A stretch of 40,214 nucleotides of DNA from NCBI GenBank assembly GCA_035259145.1, contig DATFWQ010000183.1, forward strand, positions 1-40,214, given 5' to 3'. The notes below the pieces were generated by a model. The model did not search any database. It was not told the DNA's origin and saw only the letters and a list, made by a program, of their open reading frames with translations. The translations under genes were made by a program, and so were the position numbers. Position 1 is the stretch's first letter; each line of letters starts with the position of its first letter. Origin of the DNA: CF-161 sp035259145 (lineage in GTDB: Bacteria > Chloroflexota > Dormibacteria > Dormibacterales > Dormibacteraceae). Positions 40,204 through 40,214 of the stretch are shown piece after piece.

Positions 40204-40214
40204 GGGCCCGCGTC

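Noticed and set aside
1..40214. CRISPR arrays, insertion sequences, phage genes or toxin-antitoxin pairs
   Set aside because: I looked for repeat-spacer arrays, transposase motifs and paired small genes and found none.

Overview
The window is about 40 kb of high-GC DNA (GTG and TTG starts, many 1-8 nt gene overlaps) from a bacterium I cannot place firmly. The gene set (tatA-tatC-rph-rdgB, B12-dependent ribonucleotide reductase, split xanthine dehydrogenase plus uricase, several probably leaderless transcripts) would suit a soil Terrabacteria lineage such as Actinobacteriota, Chloroflexota or Dormibacterota. That placement is inference. No phage, transposase or CRISPR array is visible; the sequence looks chromosomal.

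Layout. (1) 1-2303, plus strand: the end of a TatA/B protein, tatC, rph and rdgB. (2) 2287-2826, minus: a peroxiredoxin-like thiol-oxidoreductase gene with an in-frame UGA exactly where the family has the first cysteine of its CxxC motif, so very probably a selenoprotein (U39-x-x-C42). It is the most unusual item in the window. (3) 2885-12248: a purine/urate catabolism locus. Eight minus-strand genes, nearly all overlapping (DUF3830 protein, OHCU decarboxylase, HIU hydrolase, uricase, xanthine dehydrogenase FAD and 2Fe-2S subunits, 8-oxoguanine/guanine deaminase, xanthine dehydrogenase molybdenum subunit), face a plus-strand GntR/FCD regulator and allantoinase. Together they would convert (8-oxo)guanine and xanthine through urate to allantoate. 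(4) 12232-14492: a GH13 subfamily 18 sugar phosphorylase and, divergent, a small protein resembling a CBM21 glycan-binding domain. (5) 14802-15736: tRNA-Pro(UGG), an epoxide hydrolase relic and a small unknown gene. (6) 16159-21115: a stress cluster with two universal stress proteins, an orphan PAS-PAS-GAF histidine kinase, a two-span membrane protein and a CoA-binding protein. (7) 21230-25200: patatin-like lipase, M20 peptidase, EcsC-like protein, a 50-residue zinc-ribbon protein and PdxH. (8) 25277-30473: nucleotide and DNA metabolism, with nrdJ (good promoter, possible NrdR boxes), an unknown protein, rmuC and a dCMP-deaminase-like gene. (9) 30644-34640: NUDIX hydrolase, SDR oxidoreductase, gamma-glutamyltransferase-like protein and a DUF4232-like lipoprotein. 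(10) 34774-40055: an alkyltransferase-like protein behind nuoL-nuoM-nuoN of respiratory complex I, preceded by a densely hairpinned spacer at the right edge.

Sequence-level regulation: sigma70-like promoters with a TACACT -10 recur (in front of the urate operon, nrdJ and rmuC). Several genes have a TAnnnT box only 6-9 nt before the start codon and no Shine-Dalgarno, which points to leaderless mRNAs.
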